Source of the DNA: Paucisalibacillus globulus
Lineage (GTDB): Bacteria; Bacillota; Bacilli; Bacillales; Amphibacillaceae
DNA length: 64,000 nt
Assembly: GCF_900184735.1 (NCBI RefSeq)
Contig: NZ_LT855387.1
Coordinates: 237,563 to 301,562 of the forward strand
Direction of reading: 5' to 3'
In this document: positions 38,272-49,216 of the stretch, in pieces
Numbering within the stretch: position 1 is the stretch's first letter
Layout: each line of letters begins with the position of its first letter
The notes under the pieces: model-generated
The model's input: only the letters and a program-made list of their open reading frames with translations
Told to the model about the DNA's origin: nothing
Database searches by the model: none
Made by a program: the position numbers and the translations under genes

Positions 38272-40590
38272 CTACATAAAATCGTAGGGAGAAATTTCCT
38301 CTTCTTCTTCATCTTCATGAGGTACAGGTAAGTCTTCTAGCCTTCCTATTAATTGTTCCTTTAATGATGTATACCGTTTGTTTGTGTCTAGTGTTTTTAT
38401 CCCTCGAGAAAATGCTTGTTTCTCACCACATATAATCAATGATTGTTTCCCTCGAGTGATTGCTGTATATAATAGATTTTTCCTTAACATACGATGATAG
38501 GATGATACTACCGGTAATATCACAATAGGGAACTCGCTTCCCTGTGATTTATGGATAGAAATACAGTAAGCATGCATTAGATTAATATAGTCCTTTCGTT
38601 CATAGACTACTTCACGATCATCAAATAGAACTACTAATTGCTCTACATTCTCTGTATTTTCATTTTCTCTAAAAATGGCAACAACCTCACCGATATCTCC
38701 GTTAAATACCTGGTCTTCCGGTTGATTTACCAATTGGATAACTTTATCTCCAATCCGAAAAACGACATCATTTGCTGTTACTTCTCTTTTCCCCTTAGTC
38801 CTAGGATTAATTAATTCTTGTAAAGCTTTGTTTATAAGGGTTATTCCTGCCTGTGATTTATACATCGGTGCTAAAACCTGAATATCTTTTATATCCAATC
38901 CCTTTTTCATTGCTTTTTCAAAAACTTGGGTAATGACATCAACAACATGATGCTCACGACATGAAATAAAACTAAAATCTTTATCGTTTTCTAACAAATC
39001 CATGGACAAGTTATCATTTTTAATTCCATGGGCTAATTGGATTATTTTAGAACCTTCTTTTTGCCTATAAACTTCATGCAGACTTACTTTAGGTATGCTA
39101 GTATTTTCTAGTAAATCGGATAATACCTGCCCAGGTCCAACAGAAGGAAGTTGATCTTCATCTCCTACCAGTAATACCTGCATATTGGTTGGAATTGCCT
39201 TAAATAGATTATTGGCAAGCCAAATATCCACCATGGAAAACTCATCAATAATTAAATACTTACCCTCTAACTGTTCATGTTCGTCCTTCTCAAACCCTTC
39301 ACTACCATTCCATCCTAATAATCGATGAATCGTTAATGCTGGTAATCCCGTTGATTCTGTTAATCGTTTTGCAGCTCTACCTGTTGGCGCAGCAAGGACA
39401 AAGGGAAAATCCTTTTTATGTTGATAGTTGTTCGGCTCAATAGATACTTGATTGATAGCAGCATAAGCTTTTATAATACCTTTAATTACCGTAGTTTTGC
39501 CTGTTCCAGGTCCACCAGTCAATATCATTAATTTCGACTTTAATGCCTTTTCAATGGCAGCAAATTGTTCTTTTCCGTAGCTTAGAACTTCTTCCTCTTC
39601 TATTTGGCCAATTATTTTCATTAGGTCTGCTAGTGTGGTTTCTTCTTCAACCTGTTGCATAATGATTCGCTTGATACTAGATGCAAATCCATCCTCTGCA
39701 TAGTAAAGTGAGGGTAGATATACATTCCCTTGGAAAAGTATTAGTTTCTTTTCCTTATTTAATTCTTCTATGACATTAGTTAGTTGTTCTTCTGTTAATG
39801 GTTGTTCCGAGTTTTGCAACAACATCAGAACTTCCTGTATACACACTTGTAATGGTAGATAAACATGTCCATCTACAACACTCTTCTGCAAAACATAAAT
39901 ACATCCAGCCCCAATTCTATTGGGGCTGGACAGGGATATACCATTTTTTCTAGCAATCTCGTCTGCTGTTCTAAATCCAAATCCCTCAATATCAAAAACA
40001 AATTGATATGGGTCATCTGCTAACTTTTCAACCGTTTGATCTTTATACTTTTCGTATACCTTTTGGGCCATTTTTAACCCAATATTATATTTTGAAAGAC
40101 TGACCACAACATGTTCAAAACCTTGGTTTTCTTGCAGTGTTTTGGAAATTGTTATTGCAGCATCACTCTTTAAACCTGGTATGGATTGGAGTACTTCGGG
40201 GTTATTTAAGATTTTAGAAACTGCAGATTCCCCCAAAGTATCTACCACTTTTTTTGCTGTTTTCTTTCCAATTCCATGAAACATATCACTAGATAAGTAG
40301 GCAATTAATCCATCTTTTGTGTTTGGAATAAAGCTTTGGTAAGTAGTCACATTATATTGCTGACCATATTTAGGATGTCTTTCAAGTTGTCCAAAAAATT
40401 GGTAGACAGTTCCTTCAAGCAATTGTGAGAAATATCCTTTTACCACAATTTCTTTTTCGTTGTAATTTAAATTGGTATCAAGTACTTTTACTTTTGCAAT
40501 AGTAAAATGCTCTATATCATTCTGAAAAATAGTATAGAGGAGCTCCCCTTTTATATATTCATCTACTTGTTCCAATTGACTATTTTCCAT
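38272..40590 (-). CDS. recD2: ATP-dependent DNA helicase RecD2
   Basis: SF1B 5'-3' helicase without RecBC partners, involved in replication fork and repair functions in bacilli. The 772-residue protein has an N-terminal domain with helix-hairpin-helix motifs (LSSDMFHGIGKKTAKKVV, shown by GIGKKTAKKV), Walker A LTGGPGTGKTTVI, motif II IDEFSMVD, VGDEDQLPSVGPGQ, motif V SIHKSQGSEFP and motif VI YTAITRGKQSL. It lies 25 bp behind the TPR gene. Confidence 0.96.
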   Translation of the reverse strand: MENSQLEQVDEYIKGELLYTIFQNDIEHFTIAKVKVLDTNLNYNEKEIVVKGYFSQLLEGTVYQFFGQLERHPKYGQQYNVTTYQSFIPNTKDGLIAYLSSDMFHGIGKKTAKKVVDTLGESAVSKILNNPEVLQSIPGLKSDAAITISKTLQENQGFEHVVVSLSKYNIGLKMAQKVYEKYKDQTVEKLADDPYQFVFDIEGFGFRTADEIARKNGISLSSPNRIGAGCIYVLQKSVVDGHVYLPLQVCIQEVLMLLQNSEQPLTEEQLTNVIEELNKEKKLILFQGNVYLPSLYYAEDGFASSIKRIIMQQVEEETTLADLMKIIGQIEEEEVLSYGKEQFAAIEKALKSKLMILTGGPGTGKTTVIKGIIKAYAAINQVSIEPNNYQHKKDFPFVLAAPTGRAAKRLTESTGLPALTIHRLLGWNGSEGFEKDEHEQLEGKYLIIDEFSMVDIWLANNLFKAIPTNMQVLLVGDEDQLPSVGPGQVLSDLLENTSIPKVSLHEVYRQKEGSKIIQLAHGIKNDNLSMDLLENDKDFSFISCREHHVVDVITQVFEKAMKKGLDIKDIQVLAPMYKSQAGITLINKALQELINPRTKGKREVTANDVVFRIGDKVIQLVNQPEDQVFNGDIGEVVAIFRENENTENVEQLVVLFDDREVVYERKDYINLMHAYCISIHKSQGSEFPIVILPVVSSYHRMLRKNLLYTAITRGKQSLIICGEKQAFSRGIKTLDTNKRYTSLKEQLIGRLEDLPVPHEDEEEEEISPYDFM

Positions 40591-40615
40591 ACCAGATACC
40601 TCACTTAAAAAACGT

Positions 40616-41272
40616 TTAATTTATTGCTTCTTCCGCTACACGTTTTCCGTTAGCAGCTAACACATGACTAGGATCAAATTCTAATGCCTGATTAAAACAG
40701 TCCAGTGCTCTGGAAACATTTTCTTCAAATAACGCTATAACACCTAAGTTATATAAGGCATCGCTATGTTCTGAATTCAATTTGAGCACTGCTTCAAATA
40801 CTTCTTTCGCTTCAGACAATAATTCACTTTGTGCTAAGGCAAGTCCATATTGAAATGTTACTTCAACATCTGTTGGAGTAAGTTCCTTTGCACGAAGTAA
40901 ATATGGTAAAGCTAATCTAAATTGCTGTTGATTTTGGTGAGCCATTCCAAGCATAAAATATACATCAGCTTCTTCTAAACCATTCTTAATAGCCTCCAAG
41001 AAGTTCTTTTGTGCTTTAGGGTAATCTTCTTGCTCAAAAAAGACATTTCCTAATCCATAATAAGCAGTGGCTGTCTTATCATCTAATGTGATTGCTTTTT
41101 CAAAAAAATTAATAGCATGTTCATGGTCTCCAAGATGCATTAACAAGTTACCGAAATTCACAAAACCAACTGGGTCATTAGGGTTCTCTTCAATATATTC
41201 ATTAAATAAGTTTGCCGCTTCTTCATACTTATTTTCTTTCATTAGGTTTACAGCTTGTGAAATTTTATTCAT
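40616..41272 (-). CDS. yrrB: Tetratricopeptide repeat protein (YrrB-like)
   Basis: A 218-residue protein composed of about six TPR units (for example YEEAANLFNEYIEENPNDP, HAINFFEKAITLDDKTATAY, RALDCFNQALEFDPSHVLA). It lacks a signal peptide and is therefore cytosolic. B. subtilis YrrB sits at the same place between trmU/mnmA and recD2. Its partner is unproven; the gene order suggests a tie to tRNA thiolation or cysteine metabolism. Confidence 0.88.
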   Translation of the reverse strand: MNKISQAVNLMKENKYEEAANLFNEYIEENPNDPVGFVNFGNLLMHLGDHEHAINFFEKAITLDDKTATAYYGLGNVFFEQEDYPKAQKNFLEAIKNGLEEADVYFMLGMAHQNQQQFRLALPYLLRAKELTPTDVEVTFQYGLALAQSELLSEAKEVFEAVLKLNSEHSDALYNLGVIALFEENVSRALDCFNQALEFDPSHVLAANGKRVAEEAIN

Positions 41273-41298
41273 TTTCTAACTCCTTTAGGGTGGAAAAC

Positions 41299-42420
<1,122 letters not shown>

Positions 42421-43563
42421 CTACTTTACTAATCGCTTAATTATTTTCGCTACACGGTGTGCTGCTTCTAACACATTTTCATTCGTATTCGCAGCTCCGA
42501 AACTGAAACGAATGGAATTTGTTGTACATGGATTATTTGCTCCATATATCGCTGATAAGACATGGGAAGGCTCAACAGATCCCGCTGTACACGCACTTCC
42601 ACTAGATGCAGCCACACCTGATAAATCAAAATTAGCTAATAACTTCTCCACATTGGTTCCTGGAAAGCTTATATTAACTATAGAAGGAATTGTATTTGGT
42701 AGATCCCCATTTATATCAAAGATTATATCTTTTTCCTTTAGTACTTGTAGAAATAACTGTTTATATTCCTCGTATTTTTCATTACGAATAATTCTCTCTT
42801 CGCGCATCAGTTCAACTGCCGTTTTAAACCCAATTACTCCAACAACATTTTCAGTACCTGGACGGCGTTTACGTTCCTGCTCCCCACCAAATTGTAAGGC
42901 GTTTAGTTTGATTCCTTCCTTAGCATATAAAAAACCAATTCCTTTTGGACCATTGATTTTATGTGCGGAAACCGATAATAAATCTACGTTTAGTTTTTCA
43001 ACATCGATTTCTAATGTTCCATATGCTTGAACGGCATCTGTATGAAAATATGCTTGGTGATTTTTCAGGATATCACCGACCGCTTCAACTGGTTGAATTA
43101 TTCCTGTTTCATTATTGACATACATAATGGATACTAAAATAGTTTCATCTTTTAATGCACTTTTTAAATCCGCAACAGAAATTCTCCCATCCTCTTGGAC
43201 TGGAAGATACGTAACCTCGAACCCTTCCTTTTCTAGGTACTCCGCTGTATGAAGTGTAGCATGGTGCTCAATATTTGTAGTAATAATATGATTCCCTTTA
43301 TGCTTGTTCGCAAATGCTGTACCCATTAATGCAAGATTATCTGCTTCTGTTCCACCACTGGTGAAGATAATTTCTTTTTCATTCGCATGTATGCTACCCG
43401 CTAATACTCTTCTTGCCTCATCTAATAATTGTCTTGCCTTTCTACCAAAGGCATGTACACTTGATGGATTACCGAATACCTCTTCATATATAGGAACCAT
43501 CGCTTCTATAACCCTTGTATCCATTGGGGTAGTTGCGGCATGGTCTAAATAGATATGTTCCAT
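42421..43563 (-). CDS. yrvO: Cysteine desulfurase (IscS/YrvO-like)
   Basis: PLP enzyme that mobilises sulfur from cysteine. The 380-residue protein has the N-terminal LDHAATTPMD, HHATLH, PLP-binding Lys in SVSAHKINGPKG, RPGTENV and the catalytic Cys loop SSGSACTAGSVEPSHVL. Adjacent cymR upstream and mnmA downstream indicate the YrvO role, sulfur delivery to MnmA, rather than general Fe-S assembly. The stop abuts the mnmA start region. Confidence 0.93.
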   Translation of the reverse strand: MEHIYLDHAATTPMDTRVIEAMVPIYEEVFGNPSSVHAFGRKARQLLDEARRVLAGSIHANEKEIIFTSGGTEADNLALMGTAFANKHKGNHIITTNIEHHATLHTAEYLEKEGFEVTYLPVQEDGRISVADLKSALKDETILVSIMYVNNETGIIQPVEAVGDILKNHQAYFHTDAVQAYGTLEIDVEKLNVDLLSVSAHKINGPKGIGFLYAKEGIKLNALQFGGEQERKRRPGTENVVGVIGFKTAVELMREERIIRNEKYEEYKQLFLQVLKEKDIIFDINGDLPNTIPSIVNISFPGTNVEKLLANFDLSGVAASSGSACTAGSVEPSHVLSAIYGANNPCTTNSIRFSFGAANTNENVLEAAHRVAKIIKRLVK

Positions 43564-43592
43564 GTTACGCTCGTCCTTTCTAAGTCTTGGGG

Positions 43593-44012
43593 CTATATAT
43601 AAAACATATAACCATCCATTGGATCATCTTTTTCATGATTGATTAAATCTTCTAAAGTTGTTGTATCCAAAACTTCTTTAATAGCTTTTGTCACACGTTT
43701 CCATAGGGCTTGCTTTGCAGGCTCTTCGTCTTCAATTCCCTCTACTAAGGCAATTGGTCCTTCTAACACCCGTATTATGTCACCTGCAGTAATCTCTTTC
43801 GGTTCCCTTGGCAAAATATATCCCCCATAAGCCCCTCGAACACTCTTTACTAATCCAGCGTTTCTTAAAGGGGATGCTAACTGTTCTAAGTAATGTTCCG
43901 ATAAATTATTCTCTCTTGCTATCGTCTTTAACGGAATCGGGCCTTCCCCATAATTTCGAGCCAATTCAATCATAATAGTTAGCCCGTAACGACCTTTAGT
44001 AGATATTTTCAT
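43593..44012 (-). CDS. cymR: Cysteine metabolism repressor CymR (Rrf2 family)
   Basis: Represses cysteine and methionine uptake and synthesis genes in Firmicutes, together with CysK. The 139-residue protein has the Rrf2 winged helix (KISTKGRYGLTIMIELA, RENNLSEHYLEQL, VRGAYGGYILPREPKEIT). It contains no cysteine at all, so it is not an Fe-S sensor of the IscR type; this fits CymR. It heads cymR-yrvO-mnmA and is divergent from rarA. Confidence 0.93.
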   Translation of the reverse strand: MKISTKGRYGLTIMIELARNYGEGPIPLKTIARENNLSEHYLEQLASPLRNAGLVKSVRGAYGGYILPREPKEITAGDIIRVLEGPIALVEGIEDEEPAKQALWKRVTKAIKEVLDTTTLEDLINHEKDDPMDGYMFYI

Positions 44013-44060
44013 TATAATACTCCTCTTATCCTTAAAAACTAACGTGTTTTTTCTATATCA

Positions 44061-44089
44061 ACTATACCATTATTGATGCTAACTTTAAA
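44061..44089 (-). promoter_or_regulatory. Promoter candidate of cymR-yrvO-mnmA
   Basis: On the minus strand TTTAAA (44084-44089), 17 bases, TATAGT (44061-44066), about 50 bp before the cymR start. The rarA promoter must overlap this region on the other strand, but no good match was found. Confidence 0.6.
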
Positions 44090-44190
44090 ATACATGGTAT
44101 TATAGCATGAAGATTGTCTTCTTGCATTTTTTTCGAATCAAGCTTAGGCTAAGTATACCAAACTATTATTTTATTCAAAGGTTGATGAAA

Positions 44191-45474
44191 ATGAGATCAA
44201 AACCACTTACCTATCGGATGAGACCCACTCATATCAATGAGATCATTGGACAAGAGCACCTAGTAGGAGAAGGTAAGATACTAAACCGAATGGTTAAGGC
44301 TGAAAATCTAGCATCCATGATTTTGTATGGTCCTCCTGGTACAGGAAAAACTTCCTTGGCAACTGCACTTGCAAAAAGTTTAAAGTTACAAGTTCGTCTA
44401 TTAAATGCCGTTGTGGACAAGAAAAAAGATATGGAAATTGTCGTTGAAGAGGCTAAGATGTCTGGAAACATGGTTTTAATACTGGATGAGGTACATCGTC
44501 TTGATAAGGCAAAACAAGACTTCCTATTGCCACATTTAGAGAGTAATTTGATTACGCTGATTGGTTGTACCACTAGTAACCCATACCATGCAATAAATCC
44601 CGCTATCAGAAGTCGCTGTCATATCTTTGAATTACATTCGCTTGAACCTAGTGATGTGAAACAAGCAATTAAGAGGGCACTTGCTGATGAAAAACATGGT
44701 TTTGGTGAATTAGACATTCATATTACTGAAGAAGCACTTGATCATTTTTCTGGTAGTTCAGGCGGTGATATGCGCTCGGCATTGAATGGTCTCGAGTTAG
44801 CTGTTGCCTCCACACCGAAAAGTAACAATAATGAAATCTTTATAGATTTAGCAGTTGCAGAAGAATGTATGCAACGGAAAAGCTTTTCCCATGATAAGAA
44901 CGGGGATGCACATTATGATGTGATTTCTGCTTTTCAAAAATCCATACGTGGTAGTGATGTCGATGCTGCCCTTCATTATTTAGGTAGATTAATTGAAGCA
45001 GGTGACCTAGATTCCATTGCTAGAAGAATGATTGTAATTGCATATGAAGATATTGGACTTGCCAATCCACAAGCAGGACCTCGTGCTATAGCAGCAGTTC
45101 AAGCTGCAGAGAGACTGGGGTTTCCAGAAGCAAGGATACCACTATCAGTAGCAATTATCGAGCTTTGTCTTTCTCCTAAATCAAACACAGCCTACTCAGC
45201 ACTAGACGCTGCTCTATCCGATATTCGTAGTGGAAAAAGCGGGGATGTACCAAATCATCTCAAGGATTCCCACTATCAAGGTGCAAAAGAATTAGGCAGA
45301 GGAGTAGAATATAAGTATCCGCATGATTATCCAGGTGGTTGGGTCGATCAGCAATATTTACCTGATACAATTAAGAATAAGCAATATTATCGACCAAAGA
45401 ACACTGGAAAATTTGAGCAAGCAATGAAACAAGTATACGAAAAGATATTGAAAGAGAAAAAGAATAATAAATAA
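44191..45474 (+). CDS. rarA: Replication-associated recombination protein RarA (MgsA family AAA+ ATPase)
   Basis: AAA+ ATPase that acts at stalled replication forks. The 427-residue protein has Walker A LYGPPGTGKTSLA, Walker B LILDEVHRLDK, sensor GCTTSNPYHAINPAIRSRC and the MgsA C-terminal region (GDAHYDVISAFQKSIRGSD, YEDIGLANPQAGPRA, YKYPHDYPGGWV). The frame is open further upstream, but the ATG at 44191 has AAAGG 9 bases before it and the protein then starts MRSKPLTYRMRP, as in B. subtilis YrvN. Confidence 0.95.
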   Translation: MRSKPLTYRMRPTHINEIIGQEHLVGEGKILNRMVKAENLASMILYGPPGTGKTSLATALAKSLKLQVRLLNAVVDKKKDMEIVVEEAKMSGNMVLILDEVHRLDKAKQDFLLPHLESNLITLIGCTTSNPYHAINPAIRSRCHIFELHSLEPSDVKQAIKRALADEKHGFGELDIHITEEALDHFSGSSGGDMRSALNGLELAVASTPKSNNNEIFIDLAVAEECMQRKSFSHDKNGDAHYDVISAFQKSIRGSDVDAALHYLGRLIEAGDLDSIARRMIVIAYEDIGLANPQAGPRAIAAVQAAERLGFPEARIPLSVAIIELCLSPKSNTAYSALDAALSDIRSGKSGDVPNHLKDSHYQGAKELGRGVEYKYPHDYPGGWVDQQYLPDTIKNKQYYRPKNTGKFEQAMKQVYEKILKEKKNNK

Positions 45475-45492
45475 AGAGAAATAATAATTTAA

Positions 45493-45520
45493 GGCATCCA
45501 CTATAGGATGTCTTTTTTTG
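45493..45520 (+). terminator. Terminator after rarA
   Basis: Stem GGCATCC/GGATGTC with loop ACTATA, then TTTTTTT. The remaining gap 45521-45738 shows no gene. Confidence 0.85.
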
Positions 45521-45738
45521 GGTTAGAGTAGTTTAGAAATTACTTAGATCATAAAAAATATCATAGCGTAACGTATAAAAATTATCTCTCTCGTCAAAAC
45601 TATAGAAAACGAAATACTGACCTGAAAGTCACTTCTTAAACTGTCTATCTAATGAACTGACTTTTTGCCAACACAATTTACTAGTTAAAATCTATTGTTT
45701 TGAACAGGTAGTTACCAGAAAAAGGAGATGAAACATAC

Positions 45739-46410
45739 ATGACAAAAGTTAGACAAGATGCGTGGTCACATGAAGATGACCTGTTACTTGCAGAAACTGT
45801 GCTGCGTCATATTAGAGAAGGAAGTACTCAATTAAATGCTTTTGAAGAAGTTGGCGATAAATTAAATCGTACTTCTGCTGCATGTGGATTTAGGTGGAAT
45901 GCTGAAATCCGAAAAAAATACATTAGTGCAATTGACCTTGCCAAAAGGCAACGTAAAGAAAAGAAACGTGCAATAGAGAAGGCAAAAAAAAATACGCGGC
46001 CATCTATTATTACCTTTCAGCCAAACTATGAAACCGTAATGGAAGAGAATACAGATACTACTACTGAGGTAGCACAAATGCAGCCTACAACTATAACATT
46101 AGAGACTGTTATACAATTTTTAAATCAGCTTAAAAAAGACTACTATGCTTCCAATCAATCAAAAGTTTCATTGGATCAAGCACAAAAAGAGAATATTATG
46201 TTGAAAGAACAGATTGCTAAACTTGAAAAGAAGCTTTCTGAAACAGAACATGAGCTAGTTACCATCCAGGAAGATTACAAGGTATTTGTTCAGATTATGG
46301 ATCGTGCTAGAAAGATGACAGTTCTTGAAGATCAAGGTTCATTTAAAGCACCTGCATTCCGCATGGATAAGAATGGTAATCTAGAGCAAATCGCACAAGG
46401 TTCCAATTAA
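45739..46410 (+). CDS. RsfA family transcription factor (Myb/SANT-like, prespore regulator type)
   Basis: A 223-residue DNA-binding protein. The N-terminal SANT/Myb-like domain (about 1-58, WSHEDDLLLAETVLRHIREG, FEEVGDKLNRTSAACGFRWN) is that of RsfA/YlbO. A basic patch (RQRKEKKRAIEKAKKN) and a coiled coil (about 135-180) follow. RsfA of B. subtilis is made under sigma-F and fine-tunes the prespore regulon; whether this is that orthologue or the YlbO-type paralogue cannot be decided here. AAAGGAGATG precedes the ATG. Confidence 0.88.
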   Translation: MTKVRQDAWSHEDDLLLAETVLRHIREGSTQLNAFEEVGDKLNRTSAACGFRWNAEIRKKYISAIDLAKRQRKEKKRAIEKAKKNTRPSIITFQPNYETVMEENTDTTTEVAQMQPTTITLETVIQFLNQLKKDYYASNQSKVSLDQAQKENIMLKEQIAKLEKKLSETEHELVTIQEDYKVFVQIMDRARKMTVLEDQGSFKAPAFRMDKNGNLEQIAQGSN

Positions 46411-46413
46411 TAT

Positions 46414-46449
46414 AAAGATGTCTAGGAATTTTCCTAAGACATCTTTTTA
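46414..46449 (+). terminator. Terminator after the rsfA-like gene
   Basis: Stem AAAGATGTCT/AGACATCTTT with inner AGGAA/TTCCT, followed by TT. It is symmetric, so it may work in both directions. Confidence 0.88.
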
Positions 46450-46493
46450 ATTGTTTGATTTCAATGTGTTAATTCCTAATTTCTTCTCAATTT

Positions 46494-47062
46494 GATAGAA
46501 ACTTTGCGGTAATGACTGTCAATTAATAAGTGTAGTATTAATATACCGCTCCGGCAGAATACTCCGCTTTTACTGTCAGCACAGGGGCGACATCTGCTCG
46601 AAAAGACCGTCGCAGTGTCTACCTTGCCGCGGACCCGGCCTCAGCCTCCTCGAGGAAAGTTCGCCTCTCTAGGGGTCTTCGGACACGTGCTATTCCCGCA
46701 GGACAATGGTTTTCGGTGGGGCGAGTAATCGCAGTCCCAAGGAAGTCTACGGCTGCGTAATCATCGCACGAAGAAAATTGTTCTTTATTTTCGAGGAGTC
46801 TACGTATTCTGCCTGCGCTAGTTTGGGTTTTCTAACTTTAAGTTAGCAAGTAATTATTGTGTTGGTTTTAATTACTTATATTTTTTTCACTCAATACTAG
46901 CGAAGGAAATACACGGAGACTCCTGCGGGAGGATAGGCATCGGTGAGACCCCGCAGTGCGTAAGCGCGAGGAGGCTCACCAGCCGCCCGCGGAAAGCGGA
47001 GTGTATTTCCGAAGCGGGTATGTTGCTCCCAAATAAAAAATATTCACCGCATAGTTTCTATC
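46494..47062. repeat. GC-rich palindromic repeat, copy 3 (longest, two cassettes)
   Basis: Lies in the 46411-47452 gap. The ends are GATAGAAACTTTGCGG and CCGCATAGTTTCTATC. The left unit carries two insertions relative to copy 4: a 56-bp cassette at 46571-46626 next to CCGCGG, and a 91-bp cassette at 46704-46794 between CGCAGGA and GGAGTCT. The right unit (about 46898-47020) is uninterrupted. These insertions explain its 569-bp length compared with 432 bp for copy 4. Confidence 0.85.
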
Positions 47063-47089
47063 AAATACCAAGTAACTGCATTCATATTA

Positions 47090-47138
47090 AACAAAAAATA
47101 GCCAGAATCTATTAAGGATAGACTCTGGCTTTTATTTA
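47090..47138 (-). terminator. Terminator downstream of 6S RNA
   Basis: Stem AGCCAGAGTCTATCC/AGATTCTGGCT, followed on the minus strand by ATTTTTTG. The plus strand also has TTTTATTTATT, so it can work both ways. Confidence 0.85.
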
Positions 47139-47154
47139 TTCTATGTATTTTATC

Positions 47155-47328
47155 AATCCCAATTATGCCGTCTATAGTAAGTTTTGATCCCCGCTCCTAG
47201 CAGGTGGGTGCTTTGTTTCGAATATTATACGTCCTTTGAAAAGGCATGTATGCCATACGAAAACAATCAAGCTCCCTCTTTTAAACTGTTCGGTCAAAAC
47301 ATATTTTATAGACTAACATATCAGGATT
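47155..47328 (-). ncRNA. ssrS: 6S RNA (SsrS/BsrA type)
   Basis: About 174 nt. The minus strand starts AATCCTGATATGTTAG and ends GACGGCATAATTGGGATT, close to the ends of B. subtilis 6S-1 RNA, and the ends pair (AATCC/GGGATT). The middle can form a long interrupted hairpin with an open central bulge that mimics a melted promoter and traps sigma-A RNA polymerase. The site upstream of the rarA side and downstream of aspS matches bsrA, to my recollection. The exact ends are inferred from base pairing. Confidence 0.85.
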
Positions 47329-47452
47329 GACGTATACAGATACATTTCGTTTGTAAAATTATCTTAACACATGGACTCAAGTCCATTCAACATCACTTTA
47401 TATGAAGATTTAGTTACAAATGTTACAAATTACAAACATATCTTCATTTTAG

Positions 47453-49216
47453 TCATAATTTTGGGTTTAACTGAATAGACAATTCCGATAACTGTGCTTC
47501 ACTAACATCACTCGGAGCATTTGTTAAAAGATCCGAAGCGGATGCTGTTTTCGGGAAGAGTATTGTATCACGTAAATTGCTTCTTCCTGTAAGCAACATT
47601 ACAATTCGATCTAATCCGAGTGCAATTCCACCATGTGGTGGAGCACCATATTCTAATGCTTCTAATAAGAAACCAAACTGCGCTTCTGCTTCTTCTTCTG
47701 TAAAGCCTAGTACTTTAAACATTTCATTCTGCACTTCACGCTTATAGATACGAATTGAGCCTCCTCCTAATTCGTAGCCATTTAAAACAAGGTCATAGGC
47801 ATTCGCTCGTACGCTTTTAGGATCTGTAGATAGCTTTTCAAAATCTTCTTCGAAAGGCATCGTAAATGGATGATGTGCTGCAAAATAGCGGCCAAGTTCT
47901 TCATCATACTCTAATAATGGCCAATCTGTTACCCATAAGAAGTTAAATTTGCTTTCATCGATTAAGCCATTTTCTTTACCTAATTTTAATCGTAATGCAC
48001 CAAGACTATCATATACAACAGATGTTTTGTCAGCTACAAATAAGAGTAAATCTCCATTTTCCGCATTTGCACGTTCAAAAAGACCTTGTTTTTCCTCATC
48101 AGAAATGAATTTTGCAATTGGTCCTTTTAATTCTTCCTCTTCCACTTTAAGCCACGCTAAACCTTTAGCTCCATAAACCTTCACAAACTCTGTTAATTTA
48201 TCAATATCTTTACGAGAGTAATTGGTTGCCTCTCCTTTAACATTCAAGAGTGCAACCTTTCCTCCACTTTCAATTGCACCTTGGAACACTTTAAAGTTCG
48301 ATTTGTCTAGCACATCGGAAACATGTATTAACTCTAAATCGAATCGGGTATCAGGTTTATCAGAGCCATAACGTTCCATTGCTTCTTGATATGGCATGCG
48401 TTGTAATGGTAGCTCAATTTCAACGTTGTTTACTTCTTTCATAACCTTCTGCATCATACGTTCCGTCATGGACATGATTTCGTCACTAGTCATAAAGGAA
48501 GTTTCGATGTCAATTTGAGTAAATTCTGGCTGACGGTCAGCGCGCAAGTCCTCGTCACGGAAGCAACGTGCAATTTGATAATACTTTTCAAACCCACTCA
48601 TCATAATTAACTGTTTAAATAATTGTGGGGACTGTGGTAAAGCATAAAATTCCCCTGAATGAACTCTACTTGGTACTAAATAGTCACGTGCCCCTTCTGG
48701 TGTGCTTTTTGTTAAAATTGGAGTTTCCATTTCTAAGAAACCATCGTCATTTAAAAAGTTCCTTACTACTTGTGAGATCTGATGTCGTTTCTTAAATGTT
48801 TCTTGTAGTGGAGCTCTTCGCAAATCTATATAACGATATTTTAATCGTAAATCTTCCGATACATCTGTTTCATCTTGTATTAGGAATGGAGGATTTTTGG
48901 ATTTGTTTAATACCACCACTTCATTTGCAATAACTTCCAGGGTACCAGTTTCCATTAGTGGATTAATGGTTTTATCATCACGTAAGACAACTTGTCCCTT
49001 TACTTCTATAACATATTCACTACGAACGTTTTCTGCTATAGCTAATGCTTCTTCATACTTTGGATTGAAAACAACCTGGACAATTCCCGATTTATCACGA
49101 AGATCAATGAAAATTAACCCTCCCAAATCGCGTCGTTTTTGAACCCAACCTTTTAATAGAATTTCTTTTTCAACGTCTGATTCCCGAATTGTGCCGGCAA
49201 GTACTCTTTCGCTCAT
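47453..49216 (-). CDS. aspS: Aspartate--tRNA ligase (bacterial type)
   Basis: Charges tRNA-Asp. The 587-residue protein has the N-terminal OB-fold anticodon domain ([22 protein letters not shown], shown by [13 protein letters not shown]), class II motifs ([18 protein letters not shown], shown by [13 protein letters not shown]; and [15 protein letters not shown]) and the bacterial GAD insertion. Its ATG directly follows the hisS stop, and its AGGAGG lies in the last hisS codons, so the two are coupled. Confidence 0.98.
   Translation of the reverse strand: MSERVLAGTIRESDVEKEILLKGWVQKRRDLGGLIFIDLRDKSGIVQVVFNPKYEEALAIAENVRSEYVIEVKGQVVLRDDKTINPLMETGTLEVIANEVVVLNKSKNPPFLIQDETDVSEDLRLKYRYIDLRRAPLQETFKKRHQISQVVRNFLNDDGFLEMETPILTKSTPEGARDYLVPSRVHSGEFYALPQSPQLFKQLIMMSGFEKYYQIARCFRDEDLRADRQPEFTQIDIETSFMTSDEIMSMTERMMQKVMKEVNNVEIELPLQRMPYQEAMERYGSDKPDTRFDLELIHVSDVLDKSNFKVFQGAIESGGKVALLNVKGEATNYSRKDIDKLTEFVKVYGAKGLAWLKVEEEELKGPIAKFISDEEKQGLFERANAENGDLLLFVADKTSVVYDSLGALRLKLGKENGLIDESKFNFLWVTDWPLLEYDEELGRYFAAHHPFTMPFEEDFEKLSTDPKSVRANAYDLVLNGYELGGGSIRIYKREVQNEMFKVLGFTEEEAEAQFGFLLEALEYGAPPHGGIALGLDRIVMLLTGRSNLRDTILFPKTASASDLLTNAPSDVSEAQLSELSIQLNPKL

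Noticed and set aside
44098..44103. TATTAT as -10 box for rarA
   Set aside because: The only -35-like sequence (TTGATG at 44073) is 19 bases away; too weak to report.
46494..47062. CRISPR array or integron-like cassette array
   Set aside because: The repeats are not regularly spaced short direct repeats, there are no cas or integrase genes, and the modules are inverted within palindromes.
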